From Rugamonas apoptosis (GTDB lineage: Bacteria > Pseudomonadota > Gammaproteobacteria > Burkholderiales > Burkholderiaceae_D), in NCBI RefSeq assembly GCF_014042355.1, contig NZ_JACEZU010000010.1, positions 62,001 through 126,000 on the forward strand: a stretch of DNA of 64,000 nucleotides. Reading direction: 5' to 3'. The position numbers were made by a program, and so were the translations under genes. Shown in pieces: positions 40,199 to 49,202 of this stretch. How positions within the stretch are numbered: the stretch's first letter is position 1; the number at the start of each line of letters is the position of its first letter. A model generated the notes under the pieces. That model was not told where the DNA came from, searched no databases, and worked only from the letters and a program-made list of their open reading frames with translations.

Positions 40199-41413
40199 GT
40201 GAATCCACATCTCGACAAACTGCAATCCTACCCGTTCGAAAAACTGCGCCAGCTGTTCGGCCAGGTCCAGCCCAATACCCAGCACACGCCCATCAGCCTG
40301 GGCATGGGCGAACCCAAGCACCCCACGCCGCCGTTCATCCAGCAAGCCCTGATCGACAACATCGCCGGCCTGGCCAACTACCCCACCACCATCGGTTCGG
40401 AAGCGCTGCGCGGCGCCATCGCCAGCTGGCTGGAACGGCGCTACGGCATCCCGGCGCTGGACCGCGCCACCCAGGTGCTGCCCGTGAACGGCTCGCGCGA
40501 GGCGCTGTTCGCGCTGGCCCAGACCGTGATCGACCCGGCCGCCGACTCGCTGGTGGTGTGCCCCAATCCGTTCTACCAGATCTATGAAGGCGCGGCCTAC
40601 CTGGCCGGCGCCACGCCCTACTTCGTCAATTCCGACCCGGCCCGCAACTTCGGCTGCGATTACGACAGCGTGCCGGCCGAAGTGTGGCAACGGGTGCGCC
40701 TGCTGTACGTCTGCTCGCCCGGCAACCCGACCGGCGCCATGCTCACGCTGACGGACTGGGAACACCTGTTCGCCCTGTCCGAGCGCTACGACTTCATCAT
40801 CGCCGCCGACGAGTGCTATTCCGAGATTTACCAGGGCGACGAACCGCCGCTGGGCGCCCTGCAGGCGGCCCACACGCTGGGCCTGTCCACCGTGGAGCGC
40901 CCGTACGCGCGCCTGGTGGTGTTCTCCAGCCTGTCCAAGCGTTCCAACGTGCCGGGCATGCGTTCCGGCTTCGTGGCCGGCGACGCTGAAGTGCTGAAAA
41001 AATTCCTGTTGTACCGCACCTATCACGGCAGCGCCATGAGCGCCACCGTGCAGGCTGCGTCGGTCGCGGCCTGGAACGACGAAACCCACGTCGAACAGAA
41101 CCGCGCCCAATACCGCGCCAAATTCGACGCCATCACCCCGCTGCTGCGCGAAGTGATGGACGTCGAACTGCCCGACGCCGGCTTCTACCTGTGGGCCGAC
41201 GTCAGCCGCACCGGCCTGTCGGACACCGAATTCGCGCAGCGCCTGTACGCCGAATATAATGTCACGGTACTGCCGGGCAGCTTCCTCGCGCGCGAGGCGC
41301 ACGGCCTCAATCCGGGCCGCAACCGCATCCGCATGGCGCTCGTGTCCAGCACCGAGGAAGGCCTGGAAGCGGCCCGGCGCATCGTCCAATTCTGCAAAAC
41401 CCTGAATCCATAA
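40199..41413 (+). CDS. dapC: Succinyldiaminopimelate transaminase
   Basis: A 404-residue class I/II aminotransferase with pyridoxal phosphate. It has YPTTIGSEALRGAIASWL near residue 60, VCSPGNPTGAML, AADECYSEIY and the Lys-containing SSLSKRSNVPGMRSGFVAGD that holds the cofactor Schiff base, plus the C-terminal RNRIRMALV. It converts N-succinyl-2-amino-6-ketopimelate to N-succinyl-LL-diaminopimelate in lysine and peptidoglycan synthesis. The GTG at 40199 is taken as start because the conserved N-terminus (NPHLDKLQSYPFEKL) begins there; upstream in-frame codons are not family-like. dapD follows after 13 bases. Confidence 0.93.
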   Translation: MNPHLDKLQSYPFEKLRQLFGQVQPNTQHTPISLGMGEPKHPTPPFIQQALIDNIAGLANYPTTIGSEALRGAIASWLERRYGIPALDRATQVLPVNGSREALFALAQTVIDPAADSLVVCPNPFYQIYEGAAYLAGATPYFVNSDPARNFGCDYDSVPAEVWQRVRLLYVCSPGNPTGAMLTLTDWEHLFALSERYDFIIAADECYSEIYQGDEPPLGALQAAHTLGLSTVERPYARLVVFSSLSKRSNVPGMRSGFVAGDAEVLKKFLLYRTYHGSAMSATVQAASVAAWNDETHVEQNRAQYRAKFDAITPLLREVMDVELPDAGFYLWADVSRTGLSDTEFAQRLYAEYNVTVLPGSFLAREAHGLNPGRNRIRMALVSSTEEGLEAARRIVQFCKTLNP

Positions 41414-41426
41414 AGCGAGTCACATC

Positions 41427-42254
41427 ATGAGCCAACAACTCCAGAACATCATCGACCAGGCATGGGAAGACCGCGCCAACATCAACCCATCCAACGGTAG
41501 CGCCGAACTGCGCGACGCCGTGGGCCACGTGATCGCGGGCCTGGACGCGGGCACCATCCGCGTGGCCGAGAAGACCGGCGCCGACTGGATCGTCAACCAG
41601 TGGGTCAAGAAGGCCGTGCTGCTGTCGTTCCGCCTGGAGAACAACGTGGCCATGCCGTCCGACGGCACCATGCAGTTCTACGACAAGGTGCCCACCAAGT
41701 TCGCCAACTACACGGCCGACGATTTCGCCAAGGGCGGTTTCCGCGTGGTGCCGCCAGCCGTGGCGCGCCGCGGTTCGTTCATCGCCAAGAACGTGGTGCT
41801 GATGCCGTCCTACGTCAACATCGGCGCCTACGTCGATGAAGGCGCCATGGTCGACACCTGGGCCACCGTGGGCTCCTGCGCCCAGATCGGCAAGAACGTC
41901 CACCTGTCGGGTGGCGTGGGCATCGGCGGCGTGCTGGAACCGATGCAAGCCAACCCCACCATCATCGAGGACAACTGCTTCATCGGCGCCCGTTCCGAGA
42001 TCGTGGAAGGCGTGATCGTGGAAGAGAACTCGGTGATCTCGATGGGCGTCTACATCGGCCAGTCGACCAAGATCTACGACCGCGCCACGGGCGAAGTGAG
42101 CTACGGCCGCGTGCCGGCCGGCTCGGTGGTGGTATCGGGCAACCTGCCTTCGGACGACGGCAAGTACTCGCTGTACTGCGCCGTGATCGTCAAGCGCGTG
42201 GACGCCAAGACCCGCGCCAAGACCGGCATCAACGAACTGCTGCGCGGTATCTAA
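41427..42254 (+). CDS. dapD: Tetrahydrodipicolinate N-succinyltransferase
   Basis: A 275-residue left-handed beta-helix acyltransferase. The hexapeptide repeat region is seen at about residues 120-230 (VLMPSYVNIGAYVDEGAMVD, WATVGSCAQIGKNVHLSGGVG, IEDNCFIGARSEIVEGVIVE). It succinylates tetrahydrodipicolinate, the step just before DapC. Length and ends match the usual DapD. It is co-transcribed with dapC. Confidence 0.97.
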   Translation: MSQQLQNIIDQAWEDRANINPSNGSAELRDAVGHVIAGLDAGTIRVAEKTGADWIVNQWVKKAVLLSFRLENNVAMPSDGTMQFYDKVPTKFANYTADDFAKGGFRVVPPAVARRGSFIAKNVVLMPSYVNIGAYVDEGAMVDTWATVGSCAQIGKNVHLSGGVGIGGVLEPMQANPTIIEDNCFIGARSEIVEGVIVEENSVISMGVYIGQSTKIYDRATGEVSYGRVPAGSVVVSGNLPSDDGKYSLYCAVIVKRVDAKTRAKTGINELLRGI

Positions 42255-42343
42255 GTCACCCTGAGTTCCGCACCTGCCCGCGCGCGCTGTCGCCCACAGT
42301 GACGCGCGCGCGGCGCCCGACCGCACCACACGAGGAGAACGCC

Positions 42344-43495
42344 ATGGCCATGGAGCGTCTGTTCCAGCTGATGAAGGAAAAAAACGCGTCGGACATGTTC
42401 TTCGCGGTCAATTCCCCGGTCCACATCAAGATCAACGGCAACCTGATCCCCATCAACCAGCAGAAGCTGGAGCCGGACAACATCACGGCGCTGCTGGCGG
42501 AAGTGTGCAGCCCGGCCCAGATGGCGGAACTGGAACAGGACAATGAGCTCAACATGGGCATCTCCGTGCCCAACCTGGGACGTTTCCGGCTGTCGGCGTT
42601 CCGCCAGCGCGGCAGCATTTCAGCCGTGTTCCGCTTCGTGCCGGCCACCATCCCCGTGCTGGGCGAACTGGCGCTGCCGCCCGTGCTGTCGGACCTGATC
42701 ATGGAAAAGCGCGGCCTGCTGCTGCTGGTCGGCTCCACCGGATCGGGCAAGTCCACCACCATCGCCTCCATGCTGGACCACCGCAACGAACTGCGGCCGG
42801 GCCACATCCTGACGCTGGAAGACCCGATCGAGTACCTGTTCAAGAATAAGAAATCCATCGTCAACCAGCGCGAGATCGGCAGCGACGCCAAGGACTTCGC
42901 CACGGCGCTGCGCAATTCGCTGCGCCAGGCGCCCGACGCCATCCTGATCGGCGAGATCCGCGACAAGGAAACCATGGCCGCCGCGCTGGCCTACGCCCAG
43001 TCCGGCCACCTGGTGCTGGCCACCCTGCACGCCAACAACAGCTACAACGCCCTGAACCGCATCATCTCGTTCTACCCGATCGAGAACCGCCCCGCCCTGC
43101 TGCAGGATCTGTCCTCCACCGTCAAGGCCATCGTCTCGCAGCGCCTGGTGCGCTCGATCAACGGCGGCATGCGCACGGCCGCCGTGGAAGTGATGCTCAA
43201 CACCCGCCACATCGCGGACCTGATCGAAAAAGGCGAAATCGGCCAGATCAAGGAAGCGATGGACAACAGCATGTCGCCCGGCTCGCAATCGTTCGAGCAC
43301 GCGCTGCTCAAGCTGGTGCAGGATGGCGCCATCAGCCAGGAGGAGGCATTGGCCAACGCTGATTCGGCCACCAACCTGCTTTGGCTGCTCAATAATGGCC
43401 CTGACAGCAAACTGGCCCAGGCGGCCAGCGAACCGGAAGCGCCCGCCAAGCCAGCCTCCGACACCTCGTTCACGGAATTCACCCTCAACACCTGA
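42344..43495 (+). CDS. pilU: Type IV pilus retraction ATPase PilU
   Basis: A 383-residue PilT/PilU-family hexameric ATPase. It contains Walker A GSTGSGKST, the Asp box (ILTLEDPIEYL), Walker B (AILIGEIRDKETM) and the His box (HLVLATLHANNSYNALNRI). The N-terminus MAMERLFQLMKEKNASDMFF and the length favour PilU over PilT. It drives pilus depolymerisation for twitching. GGAGAA lies before ATG 42344; an upstream in-frame extension is excluded. No other pilus gene is nearby; its position beside dapD recurs in related bacteria as far as I recall. Confidence 0.93.
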   Translation: MAMERLFQLMKEKNASDMFFAVNSPVHIKINGNLIPINQQKLEPDNITALLAEVCSPAQMAELEQDNELNMGISVPNLGRFRLSAFRQRGSISAVFRFVPATIPVLGELALPPVLSDLIMEKRGLLLLVGSTGSGKSTTIASMLDHRNELRPGHILTLEDPIEYLFKNKKSIVNQREIGSDAKDFATALRNSLRQAPDAILIGEIRDKETMAAALAYAQSGHLVLATLHANNSYNALNRIISFYPIENRPALLQDLSSTVKAIVSQRLVRSINGGMRTAAVEVMLNTRHIADLIEKGEIGQIKEAMDNSMSPGSQSFEHALLKLVQDGAISQEEALANADSATNLLWLLNNGPDSKLAQAASEPEAPAKPASDTSFTEFTLNT

Positions 43496-43521
43496 GGCGC
43501 CGGGCGGCCCCTTAATCCAGA

Positions 43522-44034
43522 TTATTTCACCTCGCGCGCCAGCTTGAGCATCTGGTAGCTGAGCGCCAAGCCGCGCCGGCGCGCCTCCGTTTGGTTGATG
43601 CGGAACGCCAGCCCGGTCGGCTCGATCACCAGCCCGATCACGGCGCCATTGCGGAACGCTTCCGCGCTGTCTCCCACCACCAGCACCGGATCATCGCCCA
43701 GCGCCTCCTGCCAGCGCCGCAGCTGGCCGCGCTCACTGCCGCCCAACACCAGCAACTGGCACTGCGACGCCCGCTGCGGTTCGCCCAGCGCCTGCAGCCG
43801 GGCCGGGATGGCGCCGCCGGCCCGCTGCACCATGGCCCGCAACGCTTCCTGCAGCGCCGCATCGCCCGCCACGCAGTAGGTGAATTCGCGCATTGGCGGT
43901 GGCGGCCACTGGGTCAGCTGGGCGAAACGGTAGATGAAGGCGGCCTTCAATTCCGCCTCGTCCTGCCCGGCCCGCGCGGCCGTGGGCGCCAGCGCCAGTG
44001 TTGTCGCCAGCACGGTAGCCAGCGCGCGCTTCAT
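43522..44034 (-). CDS. YfiR family periplasmic protein
   Basis: A 170-residue protein with a signal peptide (LATTLALAPTAARA). The family pattern includes ELKAAFIYRFAQLTQWP near residue 30, a Cys in FTYCVAGDAAL, a second in ASQCQLLVLGG, and a C-terminal GLVIEPTGLAFRINQTEARR. In Pseudomonas, YfiR holds the diguanylate cyclase YfiN inactive in the periplasm. Here it is the last gene of an operon whose first gene is a YfiN-like cyclase, with a TonB receptor between. The ATG overlaps the receptor's stop (ATGA). The inhibitory role is inferred from that family. Confidence 0.88.
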   Translation of the reverse strand: MKRALATVLATTLALAPTAARAGQDEAELKAAFIYRFAQLTQWPPPPMREFTYCVAGDAALQEALRAMVQRAGGAIPARLQALGEPQRASQCQLLVLGGSERGQLRRWQEALGDDPVLVVGDSAEAFRNGAVIGLVIEPTGLAFRINQTEARRRGLALSYQMLKLAREVK

Positions 44035-46055
44035 GATCCGAAGCGCCGTGTCAGCGAGAAGCGCAACACTCGCCCCTCCTGCCGCAGCGGTATGGTCGAC
44101 CCGGTCGGCATATCGTAGTAGCGCACGTTGCCTATGTTGTACAAGCCCAGCGACACGTCCGTACCCAGGCTGGGCCGCCACAGCAGCGTGGCGTTCAGCA
44201 GCGCGTAGCCGGGCAAATCCTGCGCGTACGCGCTGCGCCGGCTCACGCTGAGCGCCTGCCACGACAACTGCAGCGCGTCGCCCCGCAGCGGCTGGGAGTA
44301 CAGCAGCTTGACCAGCGTGCGCGGCGAATTGTCCAATCGCTGGCCCGCGCTGTCGCGGGTGTCCTGCAGCGAGACGGTCGCGCGCAGGCGCTGCCCGCCA
44401 TCCCAGCGCCGCTCCAGCCCCAGCTCCGCGCCCCGATTGCGGATCGGGGCACTGTTTTCGTACACGGCGATGTCCTGGTTGGTGCTGATCAGGTCACGCA
44501 ACTGCGAGCCATACAACGACACCTGATATTGCAGCCGGGGGGTGAGCCGGTGGTCCCACGCCAGCTCCAGCGTGCGCACCCGCTCCGGGGTAGGCACCGG
44601 CGCGTCGAGCGGCACGTTGACCTGGTATTCGTACAGGTTGGCCTCGCGGAACGCGCTGCCGTACATCAGCTTGAGCGTGGCGTCCGGCACGCCGCTCCAG
44701 AGCCACGCCAGGCGCGGATTGGTGCTGCCGCCGCCCACCTTGGCCTGGTCGCGGCGCAGTCCCAGGATCAGGCGGTGCGCCTTGCCCAGCCGCCAGGCGT
44801 CCTGCACGAACAGGCCATGGCGGCGGTTGCGGCCCGAGAAAATGGCGTCCGGTTCCTCGCCCACCGTGCCCGTGTTTATCTCCTGGCGCAGGTCGCTCTG
44901 GTATTCGGCGCCAGCCATCAGATCGTGGTCGCGCCAGCGGTGCGTGCTCACGCGCAGGTCCACATTGATCCAACGCCCCGTCGCCACCTTGTCGAACTCG
45001 CGCTCCGCGCCATCCTCGCGCAGGTAGGGAAGCGTGTTGCGGTACTGGCTGTGCTTGAGCGCGACGACGCCGTACAGATTCCAGTCCTCGGCCACCGTGC
45101 GCTCCCACGCCAGCGATGCAAACGCGGCGTCGAACACATTGCGTTGCCGGGCCAGCCGGCTGGCGTCGGCCAGCGAGAGAGGGTAGGGAAAATCACGTTC
45201 GCGCTGGGCCACGCCGGCACGCATGGTCCAGTCGCCCGCGCTGGCCATGCCCAGCAGCCGCTGGCCCCGGTCCCAGCTGCGCCGCAACAGCGCGTCGCGC
45301 AAGGCGGGCGCAATGTCGAACGGGGCCGCGATCCGGTCCTGCTCGAACGCGCTCGCGGCCAGCCAGCCTTCCCACTGGCCGGGCACGCGCTGGCCCCAGC
45401 TGGCGCGCACTTCGCGCCGCCGGTCGCTGTCAACCGCGGCCCGCAGCTGCACGCCGCGCAGTTTATCGGCGCCCTTGGTGATGACGTTGACCACGCCGAG
45501 GAAGGCGTTATTGCCGTACAGGGCGGAGCCGGGGCCGGGCGCGTATTCGACCCGGTCGATCACGTCCACGTCCACGAAAAATTCCGCACCCAGCGAACCG
45601 GCGTCGTAGATGTTTTCATTCACCCGCATGCCGTCGACCAGGAACAGCAGCCGCGCGTTGAAGTCGCCCGGTCGCCCCAGTCCGCGCGCGCCCACGAAGG
45701 TGAAGTTGCCGTCGCCCGTCACGTACAGGCCCGGCATGCTGCGCAGGATGTCGGCCATGTTGCGCAGGCCGTGGCGGGCGATGTCGGCGTCCGTCAGCAC
45801 GTAGGTGACGGAGGGCGCGTCCGCCGCGCTTTGCGCATAGCGCGACGAGGTTGATTCCTCGACGCCGCGCGGCACGTCGTTCAGGGTCTGGCGCAGCAAT
45901 TCCTCCAGCGCGGCGTCGCCAGCCGGCTGCCCCTGGCGCTGCTCCTGCTGCTCCTGCTGCTCCTGCTGCGCCGCTTGCGCCAGCGCCGGACCAGCCGGCC
46001 AACTGGCCGCCACGGCCAGCGCCAGCAACGCCTTAGTGCAGATCCGTGGCCGCAT
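44031..46055 (-). CDS. TonB-dependent receptor in a YfiN/YfiR-type operon
   Basis: A 674-residue outer-membrane receptor. After the signal peptide comes a Gln/Glu tandem repeat (QQEQQEQQEQRQ, from a slippage-prone CTCCTGCTG-type repeat), then a plug domain (SVTYVLTDADIARHGLRNMADILRSMPG and NAFLGVVNVITKGADKL), and a 22-strand barrel ending LRFSLTRRFGS. The terminal Ser instead of an aromatic is unusual. The TonB-box-like segment is not evident. The cargo is unknown; the context suggests its signal feeds cyclic-di-GMP control. Its start lies 23 bases inside the cyclase gene. Confidence 0.88.
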   Translation of the reverse strand: MRPRICTKALLALAVAASWPAGPALAQAAQQEQQEQQEQRQGQPAGDAALEELLRQTLNDVPRGVEESTSSRYAQSAADAPSVTYVLTDADIARHGLRNMADILRSMPGLYVTGDGNFTFVGARGLGRPGDFNARLLFLVDGMRVNENIYDAGSLGAEFFVDVDVIDRVEYAPGPGSALYGNNAFLGVVNVITKGADKLRGVQLRAAVDSDRRREVRASWGQRVPGQWEGWLAASAFEQDRIAAPFDIAPALRDALLRRSWDRGQRLLGMASAGDWTMRAGVAQRERDFPYPLSLADASRLARQRNVFDAAFASLAWERTVAEDWNLYGVVALKHSQYRNTLPYLREDGAEREFDKVATGRWINVDLRVSTHRWRDHDLMAGAEYQSDLRQEINTGTVGEEPDAIFSGRNRRHGLFVQDAWRLGKAHRLILGLRRDQAKVGGGSTNPRLAWLWSGVPDATLKLMYGSAFREANLYEYQVNVPLDAPVPTPERVRTLELAWDHRLTPRLQYQVSLYGSQLRDLISTNQDIAVYENSAPIRNRGAELGLERRWDGGQRLRATVSLQDTRDSAGQRLDNSPRTLVKLLYSQPLRGDALQLSWQALSVSRRSAYAQDLPGYALLNATLLWRPSLGTDVSLGLYNIGNVRYYDMPTGSTIPLRQEGRVLRFSLTRRFGS

Positions 46056-47340
46056 CGCCCGCCCTCCGGTAAGTGTTCTTGCCGGCCCGCTTGGCGGCGT
46101 ACATGGCCTGGTCCGAGGCGTTGAGCAGGTCTGCGGACTCGCGCGCGTCGAGCGGACTGAAAGCCAGGCCGACGGTGGCGCCGATCGGCATCACCTTGCC
46201 ATCGATCAGCAACGGCGCCCGCACAGCTTCGACCAGGCGCAGCGCCAGTTGCTCGGCCGCGTGCTCGTCCGGCAGGGCCGGCAGGATCAGCGCGAATTCG
46301 TCGCCGCCCAGCCGGCACAGCACATCGTCGGCCCGTACCACGTCGGCCATGCGGCGCGCCACTTCGCGCAGCACGGCATCGCCCGCGTCGTGGCCATACA
46401 GGTCATTGACGGTCTTGAAGTTGTCCAGGTCGATGAACATGAGCGCCATCAGCTCGCCGCGCTCGTCGTTGAGCGCCAGGCAGCGCTGCAATTCGCCCTG
46501 GAAGAACAGGCGGTTGGGCAGTTCCGTCAAGCTGTCGTGGTGCGCCATCTGGTGCAACTGCTGGCCCGCCACCTGTTCCTGCGCCAGCTTGTGGCGCAAG
46601 TCCTCCTGCGAAATCTGTATGCGCCGCAGCATGTCGTTGAAGCGCTCCGTCAGGCGCCCCACCTCGTCGGAACGGCGCACGGCGGCGCGCCGGCTGTAGT
46701 CATGGTCGTGGGCCACGCGTTCGGCCAGGTCCGACAACTCCACCAGCGGCGCCAGCGCACGCCGCTGCACCGCGCCCAGCCCGCGGGCGGCGATGCCGAT
46801 GGCGGCGGCGATCAGGAGCGCGGCCACGCCCGTCAACAGCAGCACGGCGCGATGCAGGCTTTGCAGGCTTTCGCGCAGCAGCAACGCGCCCACCATCTCG
46901 CCCTTGAGCCGCACCGGCGCCCAGACTTCCAGCGTACTGGCGCTGGCCGCGCCGCGCGCGTCGAGCTTGGCCAGCCCGGCCGGTACCCGTGCCGCCCCCT
47001 CCGCCGGCTGGCCGTCGGCCCGCCATTGCACGAACACGCCGCCACGTTCATCCAATACCTGCACCAGCAGCAGGTCGCTGCGGCGCGAGAAGGCGGCCAG
47101 CTCGTTGCGGGCCGCGTCGGCGTCGGCGAACACCAACATGGGCGCCACGCTGTTGGCCAGCAGCTGGGCACTCAACTGCGCGCCTTGCATCTGGCGCGCG
47201 CGCGCCACCCACCAGGTGGCCGTGGCCAGCAGGACGAACGTGAGCAGCATGGTCACGCTCAGCACCAGCAAATTCATCCTGGTCAGGCGGCGCACCAGCG
47301 AACTGCGGGGCGCCGGCGCGGTGGGAGAGGTGTCGGTCAT
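46033..47340 (-). CDS. Diguanylate cyclase, YfiN-like (HAMP-GGDEF)
   Basis: A 435-residue inner-membrane protein: TM1 about 23-45, a periplasmic sensor of about 110 residues (CHASE8-like size and place), TM2 about 155-178, HAMP about 180-235 and a GGDEF domain to the end. The active site is canonical GGDEF (345-349), and RADD at 336-339 is the product-binding I-site, five residues before it. It should make cyclic-di-GMP and be feedback-inhibited. The downstream genes encode a TonB receptor and a YfiR-like protein, which mirrors the Pseudomonas YfiBNR switch. ATG 47340 has only a weak ribosome site. Confidence 0.9.
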   Translation of the reverse strand: MTDTSPTAPAPRSSLVRRLTRMNLLVLSVTMLLTFVLLATATWWVARARQMQGAQLSAQLLANSVAPMLVFADADAARNELAAFSRRSDLLLVQVLDERGGVFVQWRADGQPAEGAARVPAGLAKLDARGAASASTLEVWAPVRLKGEMVGALLLRESLQSLHRAVLLLTGVAALLIAAAIGIAARGLGAVQRRALAPLVELSDLAERVAHDHDYSRRAAVRRSDEVGRLTERFNDMLRRIQISQEDLRHKLAQEQVAGQQLHQMAHHDSLTELPNRLFFQGELQRCLALNDERGELMALMFIDLDNFKTVNDLYGHDAGDAVLREVARRMADVVRADDVLCRLGGDEFALILPALPDEHAAEQLALRLVEAVRAPLLIDGKVMPIGATVGLAFSPLDARESADLLNASDQAMYAAKRAGKNTYRRAGDAATDLH

Positions 47341-47636
47341 GTCGGCGTGGACGATGCGGGCGCGATGGATGTAGGCCCATCGTCCCGCCGTGCTCGTTTC
47401 CAAGAGGAATTAGTCTGCCTGAAATTGTAAGCGTAAAGCCCGCCCCGGTGGCGCAAATGCGCGGGCACCGTGGCGGGGCCGCCACCACCGCCGCGCCCGT
47501 CGCAGCACCCCCTGCCGGGCCGCCGGGCATGGTATCCTAACGGGTTGCACGGCGGCCGCATGGCCCGCCCCCATCCCGGGTTTGCTCCCAGCGCCGCGCC
47601 TCCGCCGCGACCAAAAACGTAAGTGACTGATTTATA

Positions 47637-47990
47637 ATGACAATTACCCTCTACGGCATCCCCAACTGCGACACCGTCAAGAAAGCCCGCGTGTGGCTGG
47701 GCGAGCAGCGCCACGATTTCGCCTTCCACGACTTCAAGAAGCAGGGCCTGACGGCCGACGTCGTGGCCGGCTGGCTGCGCCACGTCCCGCGCGACGTGCT
47801 GGTCAACCGCAAGGGCACCACCTGGCGCGCCCTGTCGGACGAGCGGAAAGCGGCCGTGGTGGACGACGCCAGCGCCATCGCGCTGGTGCTGGAGTTCCCG
47901 TCCATCGTCAAGCGCCCCGTGCTGGACCGCGATGGCCAGGTGGCCATCGGCTTCTCGGCCGCGCAATACGCACAGATTTTCAATTCTTAA
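47637..47990 (+). CDS. ArsC/Spx-family reductase-like protein
   Basis: A 117-residue thioredoxin-fold protein of the YffB/ArsC-like branch. The single N-terminal Cys is in YGIPNCDTVKKARVWL. The Arg and Pro typical of the family are in LVNRKGTTWRAL and the C-terminal IKRPVLDRDG. Arsenate reductase activity is not expected from this branch; the physiological substrate is unknown. It is directly followed (13 bases) by dapE, an order common in Burkholderiales. Confidence 0.9.
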   Translation: MTITLYGIPNCDTVKKARVWLGEQRHDFAFHDFKKQGLTADVVAGWLRHVPRDVLVNRKGTTWRALSDERKAAVVDDASAIALVLEFPSIVKRPVLDRDGQVAIGFSAAQYAQIFNS

Positions 47991-48003
47991 TACGAACACC
48001 CCC

Positions 48004-49137
48004 ATGATGACTTCCAAGACCCTGGCGCTGACGGAAAAACTGATCGCCCTCTCCTCTGTTACCCCTGACGACAAGGGCTGCCAGCGGCACCTGATCGACC
48101 TGCTGTCGCCACTGGGCTTCGCCTGCGAAGTGATCGAATCGAACGGCGTGACCAACCTGTGGGCCCGCCGTGGCACCACGGCGCCGCTGCTGGTGTTCGC
48201 CGGCCACACGGACGTGGTGCCCACCGGTCCCGTCGAACAGTGGCGCTCGGAACCGTTCAACCCCACCCACCGCGACGGCAAGCTGTATGGCCGTGGCGCG
48301 GCCGACATGAAAACGTCGATCGCCGGCATGGTGGTGGCGTGCGAGGAGTTCATCGCCGCCCATCCCGACCACAAGGGCTCGATCGGCTTTTTGATCACCA
48401 GCGACGAGGAAGGCCCGGCCATCGACGGCACCGTCGTCGTGTGCAACCTGCTGCGCGAACGGGGCGAACAGCTCGACTACTGCATCGTGGGCGAACCCAC
48501 CTCCGACGAGACGCTGGGCGACATGATCAAGAACGGCCGCCGCGGCTCGCTGTCGGCCAAGCTGACCATCAAGGGCGTGCAAGGCCACATCGCCTACCCG
48601 CAACTGGCGCGCAACCCCATCCACCTGGCCGCGCCCGCGCTGGCCGAACTGGTGGCCGAGCGCTGGGACGAGGGCAATGAATACTACCTGCCCACGTCGT
48701 GGCAGATGTCCAACATCAACGCCGGCACGGGCGCCAACAACGTGATCCCGGGCGAGATGGTGGTCGACTTCAACTTCCGCTTCTCCACCGCCAGCACCCA
48801 CGAATCGCTCAAGCAGCGCGTGCACGCCATCCTCGACAAGCACAATCTGCACTACGACATCAAATGGACGCTGGGCGGCCTGCCCTTCCTGACCCCGCGC
48901 GGCACGCTGAGTGACGCGCTGTCGGCCGCCATCCGCGCCGAGACGGGCGTGGAGACGGAACTGTCGACCACCGGCGGTACGTCGGACGGCCGCTTTATCG
49001 CGCAGATCTGCCCCCAGGTGATAGAATTCGGCCCTCCCAACGCCAGCATCCACAAGATCGACGAGCACATCGAACTGCGCTTTGTCGATCCGCTGAAGAA
49101 TATCTACCGCCGCACGCTGGAAAACCTGCTGCGCTGA
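48004..49137 (+). CDS. dapE: Succinyl-diaminopimelate desuccinylase
   Basis: A 377-residue M20 metallopeptidase. Metal ligands are in VFAGHTDVVPTG (His), GRGAADMKTSIAG (bridging Asp), ITSDEEGPAIDG (catalytic and metal Glu) and near the C-terminus FGPPNASIHKIDE (His). It removes succinate from N-succinyl-diaminopimelate, two steps after DapC. Two tandem ATGs (48004, 48007) are possible starts. Confidence 0.97.
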   Translation: MMTSKTLALTEKLIALSSVTPDDKGCQRHLIDLLSPLGFACEVIESNGVTNLWARRGTTAPLLVFAGHTDVVPTGPVEQWRSEPFNPTHRDGKLYGRGAADMKTSIAGMVVACEEFIAAHPDHKGSIGFLITSDEEGPAIDGTVVVCNLLRERGEQLDYCIVGEPTSDETLGDMIKNGRRGSLSAKLTIKGVQGHIAYPQLARNPIHLAAPALAELVAERWDEGNEYYLPTSWQMSNINAGTGANNVIPGEMVVDFNFRFSTASTHESLKQRVHAILDKHNLHYDIKWTLGGLPFLTPRGTLSDALSAAIRAETGVETELSTTGGTSDGRFIAQICPQVIEFGPPNASIHKIDEHIELRFVDPLKNIYRRTLENLLR

Positions 49138-49202
49138 TGCCTGGCCCGGGGCGCCCCACGGCGCCCGGCCCCGCCCGATAAAGACCGTTTACCGAGATAG
49201 CC

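Noticed and set aside
47637..47990. An arsenate reductase (arsC) of an arsenic-resistance operon.
   Set aside because: The protein belongs to the YffB/Spx-like branch, lacks arsenic-operon neighbours and sits in front of dapE as in other Burkholderiales.
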